Shown here one piece after another: positions 47,305 through 56,970 of a stretch of 64,000 bases of DNA. Numbering within the stretch: the stretch's first letter is position 1; each line of letters starts with the position of its first letter. The translations under genes and the position numbers were made by a program. The stretch covers positions 248,001 to 312,000 of the forward strand of contig NZ_FXZK01000005.1 of assembly GCF_900184895.1 (NCBI RefSeq), written 5' to 3'. The notes under the pieces were generated by a model that saw only the letters and a list, made by a program, of their open reading frames with translations, searched no databases and had not been told where the DNA came from. Source of the stretch: Flavimaricola marinus (GTDB taxonomy: Bacteria > Pseudomonadota > Alphaproteobacteria > Rhodobacterales > Rhodobacteraceae).

Positions 47305-47652
47305 ATGACCCTCCTCAAACAGCTGACCGCCGGCCTCATGGTCGCCGTGCTGTTCCTCACCGGACAGATGGTCACGTCGGCGCGCGGCACAGGCCCCGCG
47401 GTGATGGAGGCGGTGTTGTGCGTGGGTGGCGGGCTGGTCACGGTGCAGCTCGACGCCGACGGCAATCCCGTCGGGCCGTCGCACATCTGCCCCGATGCGA
47501 CGCTGGCCTTTCTGGCCGACGTGGCGCTGCCACGGCCCGGCGATCTGCATCTCGCAATGAGCCGCCTCGGCGGTGTGCCGCAAGACGTGAGCAAAGCGCC
47601 CACCGCACGGCCGCACCTGCCCCCGGCGACCGGTCCGCCTTGGGCTGTCTGA
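47305..47652 (+). CDS. Small exported hypothetical protein before the copper chaperone
   Basis: The 115-residue protein has an N-terminal hydrophobic segment (LTAGLMVAVLFLTGQMV), then a LCVGGGLVTVQLDADGNPVG strand and a CPD motif (HICPDATL). The two Cys could bind a metal or form a disulfide. No family is assigned; it somewhat resembles DUF2946-type proteins found beside copper genes. It lies 47 bp before the PCu(A)C gene. GTG 47296 is an alternative start. Confidence 0.6.
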   Translation: MTLLKQLTAGLMVAVLFLTGQMVTSARGTGPAVMEAVLCVGGGLVTVQLDADGNPVGPSHICPDATLAFLADVALPRPGDLHLAMSRLGGVPQDVSKAPTARPHLPPATGPPWAV

Positions 47653-47698
47653 CCTGACATCCATCAGACAGTGACACCCAAGACAAAGGACACGAGCC

Positions 47699-48247
47699 AT
47701 GCTCAATGCACGCATGCCGACCAAAACGCTATTCGCCGCCCTCCTCGCCAGCCTCGCTCTGGCCGCCCCCGCCCACGCGGATGGGCCCGAGGTGCACGAC
47801 GCCTATGCCCGCACCGCCTATCCGGGCGCTCCGACCGCCGCGGCGTTCATGGTCATCCACAACCACGGAGGCGCGGATGACAGGCTGATCGACGCGCGAT
47901 CGCCTATCGCCGCGAAGACGGAATTGCACACCCATATCGACGCCGGCGACGGGGTCATGCAGATGCGGCACGTCCCCGAAGGCTTTGCCCTGGAAACCGA
48001 CGGCGAGATCGTCATGGAGCGCGGCGGCCATCACGTCATGCTCATGGGGGTCGGTGAAACGCTCGAACCCGGCGACACCGTTCCGCTGACGCTGGTGTTC
48101 GAAAGCGGCGCCGAGATCATCCTCGACGTGCCGGTGATGAGCGACGAAGAAGCCGCCGCAATCGGGCACGGGGCGATGGACCACGGCGAGATGGACCACG
48201 ATGACATGGGTGAAGACCACATGGATCACGAAACCGTAGACCAGTAA
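47699..48247 (+). CDS. PCu(A)C-family periplasmic copper chaperone
   Basis: The 182-residue protein has a signal peptide (to about residue 28) and the PCu(A)C domain. Copper ligands appear as His77/His79, Met87/Met89 and the HHVM cluster at 111-114. A Met/His-rich acidic tail (MDHGEMDHDDMGEDHMDHE) adds further copper sites. It delivers Cu(I) to cytochrome oxidase or similar in the periplasm. It has an AAAGGA site. Confidence 0.93.
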   Translation: MLNARMPTKTLFAALLASLALAAPAHADGPEVHDAYARTAYPGAPTAAAFMVIHNHGGADDRLIDARSPIAAKTELHTHIDAGDGVMQMRHVPEGFALETDGEIVMERGGHHVMLMGVGETLEPGDTVPLTLVFESGAEIILDVPVMSDEEAAAIGHGAMDHGEMDHDDMGEDHMDHETVDQ

Positions 48248-48286
48248 CCGCCGATCAGGCAAACTGCGCATTGGGAGGATCACTCA

Positions 48287-48712
48287 ATGCGCACACCCTG
48301 GCATCTCTGGGTCGTCGGCGGCGTTTCGCTTCTCTGGAACGCGGGCGGGGCCTACGACTATCTCATGACGCAACTGAACAACGAAGCCTACCTGTCGATG
48401 CTGACAGAGCCGCAGCGGGCGTTGATGGACAGCCGGCCGGTCTGGTTCGACGCGGCGTGGGCGATCGGCGTCTGGGGGTCGATCCTCGGATCGCTGCTCC
48501 TTCTCTTGCGGTCGCGCTTTGCGGTGCAGGCGTTCCTCGCGTCCTTCCTCGGGCTGATCGTCTCCGCGATCTGGAGCTTCGGGATCGCGGAGCCGTCGTC
48601 GTTCGAGGTCATGGGCAGCTTTGCCGCGATCTTCAGCCTCGCCATCGCGGTGGTGATCGTGCTGCTCTATCTCTATGCGCGCGCCATGGCGGCACGCGGG
48701 GTGCTGCGTTAA
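48287..48712 (+). CDS. Four-helix membrane protein of unknown function
   Basis: The 141-residue product is largely hydrophobic, with about four helices and a conserved-looking WHLWVVGGVSLLWNAGGAYDY start. Similar proteins are often listed as sugar transporter on thin grounds; nothing here supports transport. It follows the copper chaperone by 39 bp and may share its transcript. GGGAGGA lies about 9 bases before the ATG. Confidence 0.75.
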   Translation: MRTPWHLWVVGGVSLLWNAGGAYDYLMTQLNNEAYLSMLTEPQRALMDSRPVWFDAAWAIGVWGSILGSLLLLLRSRFAVQAFLASFLGLIVSAIWSFGIAEPSSFEVMGSFAAIFSLAIAVVIVLLYLYARAMAARGVLR

Positions 48713-48730
48713 GGCCGGGCCCGACCGGGC

Positions 48731-49036
48731 CTAGCCACAGATCTGGCGGGCCGAATCCGAAAAGGCGCGATAGCGGTCCCAGAACGCCTCGGAAGAGGCA
48801 TTGTCCGATGTCCGGGTCTCCTGAGCCTTGTCCGGGTCTTCGAAGAACGTCGCCGCGCGGCGCTGATCGGCGCTGCTCAGGGTCTGGTCCGCGACGCCCT
48901 GCACGCAGGCGCAAAGGATAGGGCCCGCCGCAGAGCGGCCCGAATCCATACAGGCATTGCCGATCGGTCCGCTGACAGAGGCCCCGCCGCAGGCCGCAAG
49001 TAACGCCAGTGACAGGACAGTGATCGCCTTGTGCAT
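48731..49036 (-). CDS. Small lipoprotein of unknown function
   Basis: This 101-residue protein has a lipoprotein signal (VLSLALLAAC) and four further Cys residues, two in ILCACVQG. ATG 49036 has GAGG six bases upstream. The mature part is helical and acidic (DPDKAQETRTSDNASSEAFW). No family is recognised. Confidence 0.7.
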   Translation of the reverse strand: MHKAITVLSLALLAACGGASVSGPIGNACMDSGRSAAGPILCACVQGVADQTLSSADQRRAATFFEDPDKAQETRTSDNASSEAFWDRYRAFSDSARQICG

Positions 49037-49317
49037 GAAGTGCCTCATCTTCCAAAGTGATGCCCGCTGCGTTTGACCAGCGGTCTTTTCTTCCGGTGTT
49101 TGACTCAAATCCAAGCGGCCCACCGGCGTTTAGCTCAACTTAACGCGCCTGTCGGCGTGATCCAGCGGGATTTCACCAGAAAACCAGGCATTTCGGGCGG
49201 CATTTCGCCGGTTTCGATCAATTTCCGCGACATCGCTCCATATATGTCCAGAACCCGCCACATTAACGCCTCATTAACAGTCTCAACCTACGTTAACAGA
49301 GACCGATGGAGGGACAG

Positions 49318-49524
49318 ATGCACACCACGATATTGCTACTGGGATGTATCTTCGGATTCGGAACGGCGCTGTTCACCTACTTCTCGATGGGCTTCGGTCT
49401 GCTCGTCGCCATTTCGATCTGGGCCGCCTCCGGGCCGGTCACGATCCTTCTGCTTGCGGCGCTCTACCTGCTGCGCGGCGACACCGAATTCCAAGACGAA
49501 CAGTTACAGCCGGAAATCGCCTAG
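49318..49524 (+). CDS. Small two-helix membrane protein
   Basis: This is a 68-residue protein with two hydrophobic segments (about 3-26 and 30-52) and an acidic tail. It is judged real because GGAGGGA lies three bases before ATG 49318 and the helices are well formed. An ATG 12 bases further up is less likely. Function unknown. The 280 bp before it hold no other gene. Confidence 0.65.
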   Translation: MHTTILLLGCIFGFGTALFTYFSMGFGLLVAISIWAASGPVTILLLAALYLLRGDTEFQDEQLQPEIA

Positions 49525-49559
49525 GCCGCCGTGACGTGATGTCGGCCCCGCGAAATGAC

Positions 49560-49588
49560 TTGCTTTTGCGCGGCAAAAGGATCATACG
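49560..49588 (+). promoter_or_regulatory. Promoter of the first cold-shock gene
   Basis: TTGCTT, a 17-bp spacer, then CATACG. The second cold-shock gene has TTGATT, 17 bp and CATATT at the corresponding place, which supports both. The leader homology starts 12 bases after this -10 element. Confidence 0.65.
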
Positions 49589-49600
49589 GACGTCGCAAAC

Positions 49601-49712
49601 GTTATTCTCTTCGACCCCTGTCTCCCTTACCGGCCACAGTTCTTCGATATGACACTGACGGCGCCGACCTGCCGCACTTTCGCGGGCAGGATATTTGACA
49701 GGAGAAATCACG
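49601..49712 (+). promoter_or_regulatory. Cold-shock mRNA leader with conserved hairpin, copy 1
   Basis: This 112-nt leader is homologous to that at 50068-50170, although the DNA between differs. Shared blocks are TCGACC-CTGTCTCC, CGGCCA and CACTGAC. A hairpin at 49668-49690 pairs CCTGCC with GGCAGG around the loop GCACTTTCGCG. In copy 2 the loop is nearly the same while the stem is different but still paired. Likely a temperature-responsive or Csp-bound mRNA structure. Confidence 0.75.
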
Positions 49713-49919
49713 ATGGCTTCAGGCACCGTGAAATGGTTCAACGCAACTAAAGGCTTCGGCTTTATCGCACCCGACGGCGGCAGCAAGGACGTTTTCGTCC
49801 ACATCTCCGCAGTCGAGCGTTCCGGCCTCACCGGCCTGCGCGACGATCAGAAGGTTACCTTCGACATCGAAGCTGGCCGCGACGGTCGCGAATCTGCGAT
49901 CAATCTCGCTCTGGCATAA
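49713..49919 (+). CDS. cspA: Cold-shock protein, copy 1
   Basis: This is a 68-residue OB-fold single-stranded nucleic acid chaperone. RNP1 is KGFGFIAP and RNP2 is VFVHISAV; aromatic surface residues are kept. ATG 49713 follows AGGAG at eight bases. It differs from the second copy at only a few positions. Its own terminator follows. Confidence 0.97.
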   Translation: MASGTVKWFNATKGFGFIAPDGGSKDVFVHISAVERSGLTGLRDDQKVTFDIEAGRDGRESAINLALA

Positions 49920-49945
49920 GCCCAGACACCCGAGATCGACATTGG

Positions 49946-49967
49946 AAAGGCGCCTTCGGGCGCCTTT
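49946..49967 (+). terminator. Intrinsic terminator after the first cold-shock gene
   Basis: AAAGGCGCC and GGCGCCTTT form a stem of about nine base pairs over a TTCG tetraloop, followed by CTTGCGTTT. It separates the two cold-shock units. Confidence 0.88.
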
Positions 49968-50027
49968 CTTGCGTTTGGAGACCTGCGGCAGATCACTGCC
50001 GAGAATCGCCCCGTATTCCAATATTTC

Positions 50028-50056
50028 TTGATTTTTTGCCAATGGAAGCGCATATT
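50028..50056 (+). promoter_or_regulatory. Promoter of the second cold-shock gene
   Basis: TTGATT, a 17-bp spacer, then CATATT. Arrangement and distance to the leader (11 bases) match the first cold-shock promoter at 49560-49588. Confidence 0.7.
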
Positions 50057-50067
50057 GCCTCCGCGAA

Positions 50068-50170
50068 GTTACTCTATCGACCACTGTCTCCTCACGGCCA
50101 GTCAATCGATCAGCACTGACCGAGCCGCACCGCTGCACTTCCGCGAGCGGGACTAACGAGGATACATCTC
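50068..50170 (+). promoter_or_regulatory. Cold-shock mRNA leader with conserved hairpin, copy 2
   Basis: The 103-nt leader is homologous to copy 1. Its hairpin at 50130-50150 pairs CCGCT with AGCGG around the loop GCACTTCCGCG, ending 20 nt before the ATG (22 nt in copy 1). Loop conservation with changed but paired stem bases indicates a selected RNA structure. Confidence 0.75.
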
Positions 50171-50377
50171 ATGGCGACAGGAACCGTGAAGTGGTTCAAC
50201 ACCACCAAAGGATATGGGTTCATTGCCCCCGATGGTGGCAGCAAAGACGTTTTCGTCCATATCTCTGCCGTTGAAAGGTCCGGTCTGACCGGACTTCAGG
50301 ACAATCAGAAAGTCAGCTTCGACATCGAAGCCGGACGCGACGGCCGCGAGTCGGCAGTCAACTTGTCCCTCGCCTGA
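50171..50377 (+). CDS. Cold-shock protein, copy 2
   Basis: The 68-residue CspA paralogue has RNP1 KGYGFIAP and RNP2 VFVHISAV. It differs from copy 1 at about nine positions, mostly conservative, so it arose by duplication of the whole unit including promoter and leader. A small hairpin (50399-50420) follows. Confidence 0.97.
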   Translation: MATGTVKWFNTTKGYGFIAPDGGSKDVFVHISAVERSGLTGLQDNQKVSFDIEAGRDGRESAVNLSLA

Positions 50378-50398
50378 TTTCAGGCTCATGCTCAGCCC

Positions 50399-50420
50399 GT
50401 GGGCGGCCGGCGCTGCCCAC
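50399..50420 (+). terminator. Hairpin between the second csp and the convergent SRAP gene
   Basis: GTGGGC and GCCCAC form a 6-bp stem over a GC-rich 10-base loop. No T-run follows, so it is only a possible terminator for either convergent gene. Confidence 0.35.
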
Positions 50421-50452
50421 AGGTCCAACGGGATAGGCGCGAACGCCGGGGT

Positions 50453-51058
50453 CTAGGGGCCGGCCCAATCCACCCCTTCCGCCTTTTCGACAGTCAACGT
50501 GCCCGCAGGGGCCGGCTGCATCAGCGCCGCGGCATCCTCCGCGCTGCCGCTCAACCACACCTCCACCGCCGACCGTTCGAGGATCACGCCCATCCGGTCG
50601 TGAATCGCCGCCACGTCTGCATTCGGCGGACAAGTCACCGTGGCCACCTGCGCCACCTCACGCCCACCCGGCGCCGCCCAGACATCGCGGATCGCGGCAA
50701 AGGCCACCGGCTGCCCGTCGGCGCGGGCGATCCGCCACGGCACCCTGCGCCCCCGCGCGCCCGTCCACTCATACCAGCCGTCGCAAGGCACTACGGCCCG
50801 GCTTACCCCGGCAAAGGCGCTCTTGTCGAACACCGTTTCCGAGCGAGCGTTGACGATCGTCTCCATCACCGGGCGGCCGCGGGCGTTGACACGGCCCACA
50901 GGGATCATGCCCCAGCGGGCGCGGCCCAGACCCAGCTCAGTCAGGCACAAGACCTCCTGGCCCGGCGCGATATTGCTCCGCTCCGGCTCGTCCGGGCAGG
51001 CCACGCCCAACCACGCCGCCATCTCGGGCACGCGGGTCAGGAACAGGCGGCCCGGCAC
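50453..51058 (-). CDS. SRAP (YedK/HMCES)-family protein lacking the N-terminal cysteine
   Basis: This is a 201-residue SRAP fold. Conserved active-site residues are present: Asn70 in VNARSETV, Glu97 in GWYEW and His153 in AIHDRMGVIL. The family normally starts MCGR, where Cys2 crosslinks to abasic sites in single-stranded DNA; here the GTG start is followed by CCG GGC CGC, giving MPGR. GGAG lies upstream, and there is no earlier in-frame start before the tesA stop. So the abasic-site crosslink chemistry may be lost, or the start is misread. Confidence 0.85.
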   Translation of the reverse strand: MPGRLFLTRVPEMAAWLGVACPDEPERSNIAPGQEVLCLTELGLGRARWGMIPVGRVNARGRPVMETIVNARSETVFDKSAFAGVSRAVVPCDGWYEWTGARGRRVPWRIARADGQPVAFAAIRDVWAAPGGREVAQVATVTCPPNADVAAIHDRMGVILERSAVEVWLSGSAEDAAALMQPAPAGTLTVEKAEGVDWAGP

Positions 51059-51062
51059 CGCC

Positions 51063-51744
51063 CTACTCCACGCTGTCGATCAGCGCCAAGACCGAGGGGC
51101 CGATTGCCTCGACGACCTCGGCCACGCCCTCGGCATTGGGGTGGATACCGTCACGCTGCATATAGCGGGCCACCTCCGACTGGACGCCCGCCGCGTCGAG
51201 CAACCCCGCAAAGAAATTCGGATAGAGCGGCACGTCGAATTCTTCGGCCAGATCCACATACATGATGTCGAAGGCCTGTTTGAAATCCGGGCCATAGTTG
51301 CCCGTCGCCTCAAGACCGACGAGAAGCACCTCGACATCGGCCTCCTGAGCCGCCTCGAGAATGCCGCGCAGGTTGGCGCGGCTGTTGGCGGGGTCGATCG
51401 CCCGCAGCAGATCGTTGCCGCCCAAGGTCACGATCATCGCATCCACATCCGGTGTCAGCGTCCACGCTGCGCGGGACAGCCCACCTGCCGTGGTATCGCC
51501 TGATACGCCGGCATTGATCAGATCGACATCCGCGCCATTGGCCTCTAACCAAGCCTCAAGCTGCGGCACGAACCCTTCGTCAACCGGCAGGCCATAACCT
51601 GCGGTCAGCGAATCTCCGAGCGCCGCGATGGTCACGGCTTCGGCATCTGCCGGGGCTGCGGCTAAAACGAAGGCGGCCGCGAGGTTGCTCATCGCCACAA
51701 AGGCCCCATATCCAAAGGACCGCCGCAAAGTGAAAGCCCGCCCC

Positions 51745-51746
<2 letters not shown>
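51063..51746 (-). CDS. tesA: GDSL arylesterase / lysophospholipase (TesA-like)
   Basis: The 227-residue SGNH hydrolase has a signal peptide with an RR n-region. Blocks are ALGDSLTAGYGL (Ser), GVSGDTTAGG (Gly), LGGNDLLRA (Asn) and DGIHPNAEG (Asp, His). It cleaves esters or thioesters in the periplasm. ATG 51746 is chosen for the charged signal sequence; ATG 51692 would give a weak leader. It diverges from an ABC pair as tesA does from ybbA-ybbP in enterics, sharing CATG for both start codons. Confidence 0.93.
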
Positions 51747-52439
<693 letters not shown>

Positions 52440-52443
<4 letters not shown>

Positions 52444-54953
52444 GCACCGCCCTGTCGTGGCGTCTGGCCAAACGCGAGCTTCGCGGCGGCCTGCGCGGCT
52501 TCCGCATCTTCCTCGCCTGTCTCGCCCTCGGGGTGGCCGCCATCACGGCGGTGGGCACCGTCCGTTCCGCGATCCAGGCCGGGCTGGAGCGGGAAGGCGC
52601 GGCCCTGCTCGGCGGTGACGCCGAAGTCGAATTCACCTACCGCTTCGCCCGCGAAGACGAGCTGGCCTACCTGAACGACATCGCCGAACAGGTCTCCGAA
52701 ACCGTCGATTTCCGCTCCATGGCCGTGGTCGACGGGCCGGACGGACCGGAACGGGGGCTCACCCAGATCCGCGCCGTCGACACCGCCTATCCGCTGATCG
52801 GCGCCGTCACGCTCGACCCGCCGATCCCGCTGGATCAGGCGCTGGCCGGCACCGGCGCGGTGATGGAGCGGGTCTTGGCCGACCGCCTCGGCCTCGCCCC
52901 CGGCGACACGTTCAAGCTCGGCACCGAGAGCTTCACGCTGTCCGCGATCCTGCTGAAATACCCCGACAACGGCTCCGCCGGATTCGGGCTCGGGCCACGC
53001 ACCCTCGTGCTCACCGACAGCCTCGCCAATTCCGGGCTGCTGGCCGAAGGCACCCTGTTCTCCACAATGTATCGGCTCGATCTGCCCGAGGATGCCGACC
53101 TGCAAGCCCTTGAGGACGCAACGGAAACCCTTTTCCGCGATTCCGGCCTGCGCTGGCGGGACGCGCGGCGCGGCGCGGGCGGGGCGGCGCGGTTTGTCGA
53201 CCGGCTCGGCTCCTTCCTGATCCTGATCGGGCTGTCCGGCCTCGCGGTCGGCGGCGTCGGCGTGTCTGCGGCGGTGCGCTCCTACCTCTCGGGCAAGACC
53301 GAGGTCATCGCGACCCTGAAAACCCTCGGCGCCACCCGGCGGACGATCTTCCTGACGTATTTCTTCCAGATCGGTGTGCTGACCCTCGCGGGCATCGCCA
53401 TCGGGCTGGTGCTCGGCGTCACGCTTCCGCTGATCTTCTCGCCACTGATCGCCGAGGCGCTCCCGATCCCGGCAGAGTTCACCCTCTACCCCGTCCCACT
53501 GCTCGAAGCGGCGTTCTACGGGCTGATGTCGGCGCTGATCTTCACGCTCTGGCCGCTCGCGCGGACAGAAGACATCAAGGCCGCCACCCTGTTCCGCGAC
53601 GCCTCCGGCGCAGGCGCGGCGCTGCCCCGCTGGCCGTGGCTGCTGACCATCGCAGGGCTGATCGTCGGCCTCGTGGGGGTCGCGGTCTGGTTCTCCGGCA
53701 CCGCCTTCCTCACGCTCTGGACGGCGGGCGGCATCGCCGTGGCGCTGCTGATCCTGACGCTGGCCGCCGCCGCGGCGCGTCTGATCGCCCGACGTTCCAC
53801 CCGCGCCGCACGGGGGCGGCCGGCGCTACGGCTGGCGCTCGGCTCGATCGGCGCGCGGGGCGGCGACACCACCTCGGTCGTGCTCTCGCTGGGGCTGGGG
53901 CTCGCCGTGCTTGCGGCGGTCGGACAGATCGACGGCAACCTGCGCCAGACCATCCAGAACGAGCTGCCCGACATCGCGCCGTCGTATTTCTTCGTCGACA
54001 TCCAGCCCGACCAGATCGACGGGTTCCGCGAACGGCTCGACGGCGATCCGCAGGTCAGCAAGGTCGAGGCCGCGCCCATGCTGCGCGGCGTCATCACAGA
54101 GATCAACGGCAGGCCCGCCCGCGACGTCACCGATCACTGGGTCATTCAGGGCGACCGGGGGGTAACCTACTCCGGCCCCCTGCCCGAGGATACGACTATC
54201 ACCGCAGGCGAGTGGTGGGCACCCGACTATGACGGGCCGCCGCTCGTCAGCTTCTCTGCCGAAGAGGCCAGCGAAATGGGTCTGGTGCTCGGCGATACCA
54301 TCACCACCAACATCCTCGGGCGCGACATCACCGCCACGATCTCCAGCTTTCGGGAAGTGAATTTCGAAACGGCCGGGATCGGCTTCGTCATGTCGATGAA
54401 CCCCGCCGCTCTGGCGGGTGCGCCGCACAGCTGGATCAGCACCGTCTACGCCGAACCCGAGGCCGAGGCGCAGATCCTGCGCGACCTCGCCGGGGCCTAT
54501 CCCAACATCACCGCGATACGGATCCGCGACGCCATTGACCAGGTGGCAGGGGTGATCGAAGGCATCGCGGCCGCCACCCGATACGGCGCGGCGGCCACTC
54601 TGCTCACCGGGTTTCTGGTGCTGATCGGCGCGGCAGCGGCAGGAGAACGGTCCCGCACCTTCGAATCCGCCGTGCTGAAAACGCTCGGTGCCACGCGCGG
54701 CCGGATCCTCGGCAGCTTCGCCCTCCGCGCCGCCCTGCTCGGGGCGTCAGCGGGGGCCGTGGCCCTTGCGGCGGGCATCCTCGGTGGCTGGGCGGTCAGC
54801 ACCTTCATCATGGAGACGGACTACAGCGTCATCTGGTCCTCCGCCCTTGGGATCATCGCAGGCGGCGCACTGGCGAGCCTGCTGGCGGGGCTGGCCTTCG
54901 CGCTGCGGCCCCTCGCGGCAAAGCCCGCACGGGTGCTCAGGGCGCGCGAATGA
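52440..54953 (+). CDS. ybbP: FtsX-type ABC permease (YbbP-like)
   Basis: The 837-residue permease has an N-terminal helix, a large periplasmic part, and FtsX core domains of three helices near residues 255-385 and 700-830 (RSYLSGKTEVIATLKTLGAT and FESAVLKTLGATRGRIL). The middle holds a further pair of helices. The C-terminal part contains a second periplasmic domain. It overlaps both neighbours by ATGA. It works with the ATPase upstream; the cargo is unknown. Confidence 0.92.
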
Positions 54954-55498
54954 CCCACCCGCTGTTCTTCGGCTACGGCAGCCTCGTCAACACCGCCACC
55001 CACGACTATCCCAACCCGCGACGCGCCACGCTCACCGGCTACCGCAGGGTCTGGCGGCACACCTCGTTGCGGCCGGTGGCGTTCCTCTCGGTCGAGCCCG
55101 CCGCCGACAGCCGGATCGAGGGGCTGGTGGCCGAGGTGCCGCACGGCGACTGGGCAGCGCTCGACCTGCGCGAATCCGCCTACACCCGGCGCGACGTCAC
55201 CGCACTCACCACCCACGACGGGCCGGCCAACCCGGTCGCGGTCTACGCGGTGTCCCAAGGGCATCTCAGCGATCCCGCCGCGGCGCACCCGATCCTGCTC
55301 AGCTATATCGACGTGGTGGTGCAAGGCTACCTGCGGCATTTCGGCCCCGCAGGCGCACAGGCCTTCTTCGACAGCACCAGCGGCTGGTCCGCCCCGATCC
55401 ACGACGACCGGGCGAACCCGCTCTACCCGCGTGCGCAATCGCTGACGGCAGACGAAACCGCCTTCACAGACGCCGCCCTCGCCAGGGTCCGAGGCTGA
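54950..55498 (+). CDS. Gamma-glutamylcyclotransferase-fold protein
   Basis: The 182-residue protein has the GGCT-like start FGYGSLVN, which binds the gamma-glutamyl group. The catalytic-type Glu75 is in LDLRESAYTRRDV. It likely cleaves a gamma-glutamyl amine or peptide to 5-oxoproline. It overlaps the ybbP stop by ATGA, and a repeat starts right after its end. Confidence 0.85.
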   Translation: MTHPLFFGYGSLVNTATHDYPNPRRATLTGYRRVWRHTSLRPVAFLSVEPAADSRIEGLVAEVPHGDWAALDLRESAYTRRDVTALTTHDGPANPVAVYAVSQGHLSDPAAAHPILLSYIDVVVQGYLRHFGPAGAQAFFDSTSGWSAPIHDDRANPLYPRAQSLTADETAFTDAALARVRG

Positions 55499-55500
55499 GG

Positions 55501-55532
55501 CTTCTTTGGGTCGAAAATATCCCACGGGGGTG
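55501..55532 (+). repeat. Dispersed intergenic repeat, copy B
   Basis: CTTCTTTGGGTCGAAAATAT and a C/G-rich tail resemble the copies at 774 and 7817. It begins two bases after the upstream stop codon and runs into a GC hairpin (55532-55552). Confidence 0.5.
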
Positions 55533-55552
55533 CGGGGGTGTGAAACCCCCGC
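55532..55552. terminator. GC hairpin between convergent genes
   Basis: GCGGGGGT and ACCCCCGC form an 8-bp stem over GTGAA. It lies between the GGCT-like gene and the convergent gltX end. It lacks a T-run. Confidence 0.5.
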
Positions 55553-55585
55553 CGCACCGTCAGTCGCAGGCGCTGCGCGACGAGG

Positions 55586-56908
55586 TCAGGCCAGCGACGG
55601 CTTCACCTGCATCAGCGGCATCACTTCGGCCATCTCGGGGCCACGTTCACGGCCGGTGACCGCCTTGCGCAGCGGCATGAACAGGGCCTTGCCCTTGCGC
55701 CCCGTGGCCTCCTTGACGGCCCCGGTCCAGGTGCTCCAGGTGTCGGCGGCATAGGGCGGCTCGGGGAGCATGGCAAAAGCCTCCGCCACGAATTCCGCAT
55801 CCTCCGGATCGGCCACACCAGCACCACCCTTGGAGAACAGCGTCCACCAATCGGGCAAATCGGCAAGCACCGCGATGTTGCCACGCACGCAGAGCCAGAA
55901 CGGCTCGGCCAGATCGGCCGGCACCCCAGCGGCGGCCACCTCGTCGGCAACGGCCTCCAGCGGCAGGCCCGACAGGTAGCGGGCGGTCAGCGGGGCCAGA
56001 TCCTCGGCATCGAACTTGGTCGGGGCCGAACCGAACTTCGACAGATCGAAGCCCTCGACGACCTCGGCCACGGTGGAGCGCAGCTCCACGGGATCGGCGG
56101 ACCCGAGCCGGGCCATCAGGCTGAGAACCGCCATCGGGGCCACGCCCTTGGCGCGCAGATCCTTCAGCGCGAGCGTGCCCAGACGCTTGGACAGAGCCTC
56201 GCCCTGCGGGCCGGTCAGCAGCGAGTGGTGGGCGAATTTCGGCACCGAGCCGCCAAGGGCCTGCATGATCTGGATCTGGGTCGCGGTATTGGTCACGTGG
56301 TCGGAACCGCGGACGATATCGGTGATGCCCATCTCCGTATCGTCGACGACCGAGGCCAAGGTATACAGGATCTGGCCGCTCTCCTTGAACAGGACCGGGT
56401 CGCTGACGCTGGCGGCGTCGATCGAGATCGGACCGAGGATGCCGTCCTCCCACTCGATGCGGGTCTGGTCGAGCTTGAAACGCCAGTGCGAGCCGCGCTC
56501 GGCGCGCAGACGGTCCTTCTCGTCTTCGGACAGGGCCAAAGCGGCGCGATCATAGACCGGGGGCTTGCCCATGTTGAGCTGCTTCTTGCGCTTGAGGTCC
56601 AGCTCGACCGGGGTCTCGAAGCATTCGTAGAGACGACCCATCTCGATCAGCTTGGCCTTGGCCTCGGCATAGCGGTCCAGCCGGGCGGACTGATGCTCGA
56701 TCCGGTCCCACTCGAGGCCCAGCCACGTCAGCGCATCCTTGATGCCCTGCTCGTATTCGGGCTTCGACCGCTCGGGGTCGGTATCGTCGATGCGCAGGAT
56801 GAACGTGCCGCCGGCCTGCCGGGCGATGGCATAGTTGAACAATGCGGCGCGGAGGTTGCCGATATGCAGCCAGCCGGTGGGGGACGGGGCGAAACGGGTT
56901 GTGGTCAT
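55586..56908 (-). CDS. gltX: Glutamyl-tRNA synthetase
   Basis: This is a 440-residue class I synthetase with APSPTGWLHIGNLRAAL (HIGH) and GEALSKRLG (KMSKS-type). An anticodon-binding region follows. The product charges tRNA-Glu, and in many alphaproteobacteria also tRNA-Gln for later amidation. The pair of ATGs at 56908 and 56911 follows AGGAG; the second gives the better spacing. Confidence 0.95.
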   Translation of the reverse strand: MTTTRFAPSPTGWLHIGNLRAALFNYAIARQAGGTFILRIDDTDPERSKPEYEQGIKDALTWLGLEWDRIEHQSARLDRYAEAKAKLIEMGRLYECFETPVELDLKRKKQLNMGKPPVYDRAALALSEDEKDRLRAERGSHWRFKLDQTRIEWEDGILGPISIDAASVSDPVLFKESGQILYTLASVVDDTEMGITDIVRGSDHVTNTATQIQIMQALGGSVPKFAHHSLLTGPQGEALSKRLGTLALKDLRAKGVAPMAVLSLMARLGSADPVELRSTVAEVVEGFDLSKFGSAPTKFDAEDLAPLTARYLSGLPLEAVADEVAAAGVPADLAEPFWLCVRGNIAVLADLPDWWTLFSKGGAGVADPEDAEFVAEAFAMLPEPPYAADTWSTWTGAVKEATGRKGKALFMPLRKAVTGRERGPEMAEVMPLMQVKPSLA

Positions 56909-56970
56909 CATGGGTCTCCTGTTGGGCACAGGCTCTTTCATACGAGGCGAGTTTTGTCCATATCCGGGGG

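Noticed and set aside
47239-47724. 161-residue minus-strand frame across the small gene before the copper chaperone
   Set aside because: The plus-strand frame has a hydrophobic leader and fits the spacing to the next gene; the minus frame has no such support.
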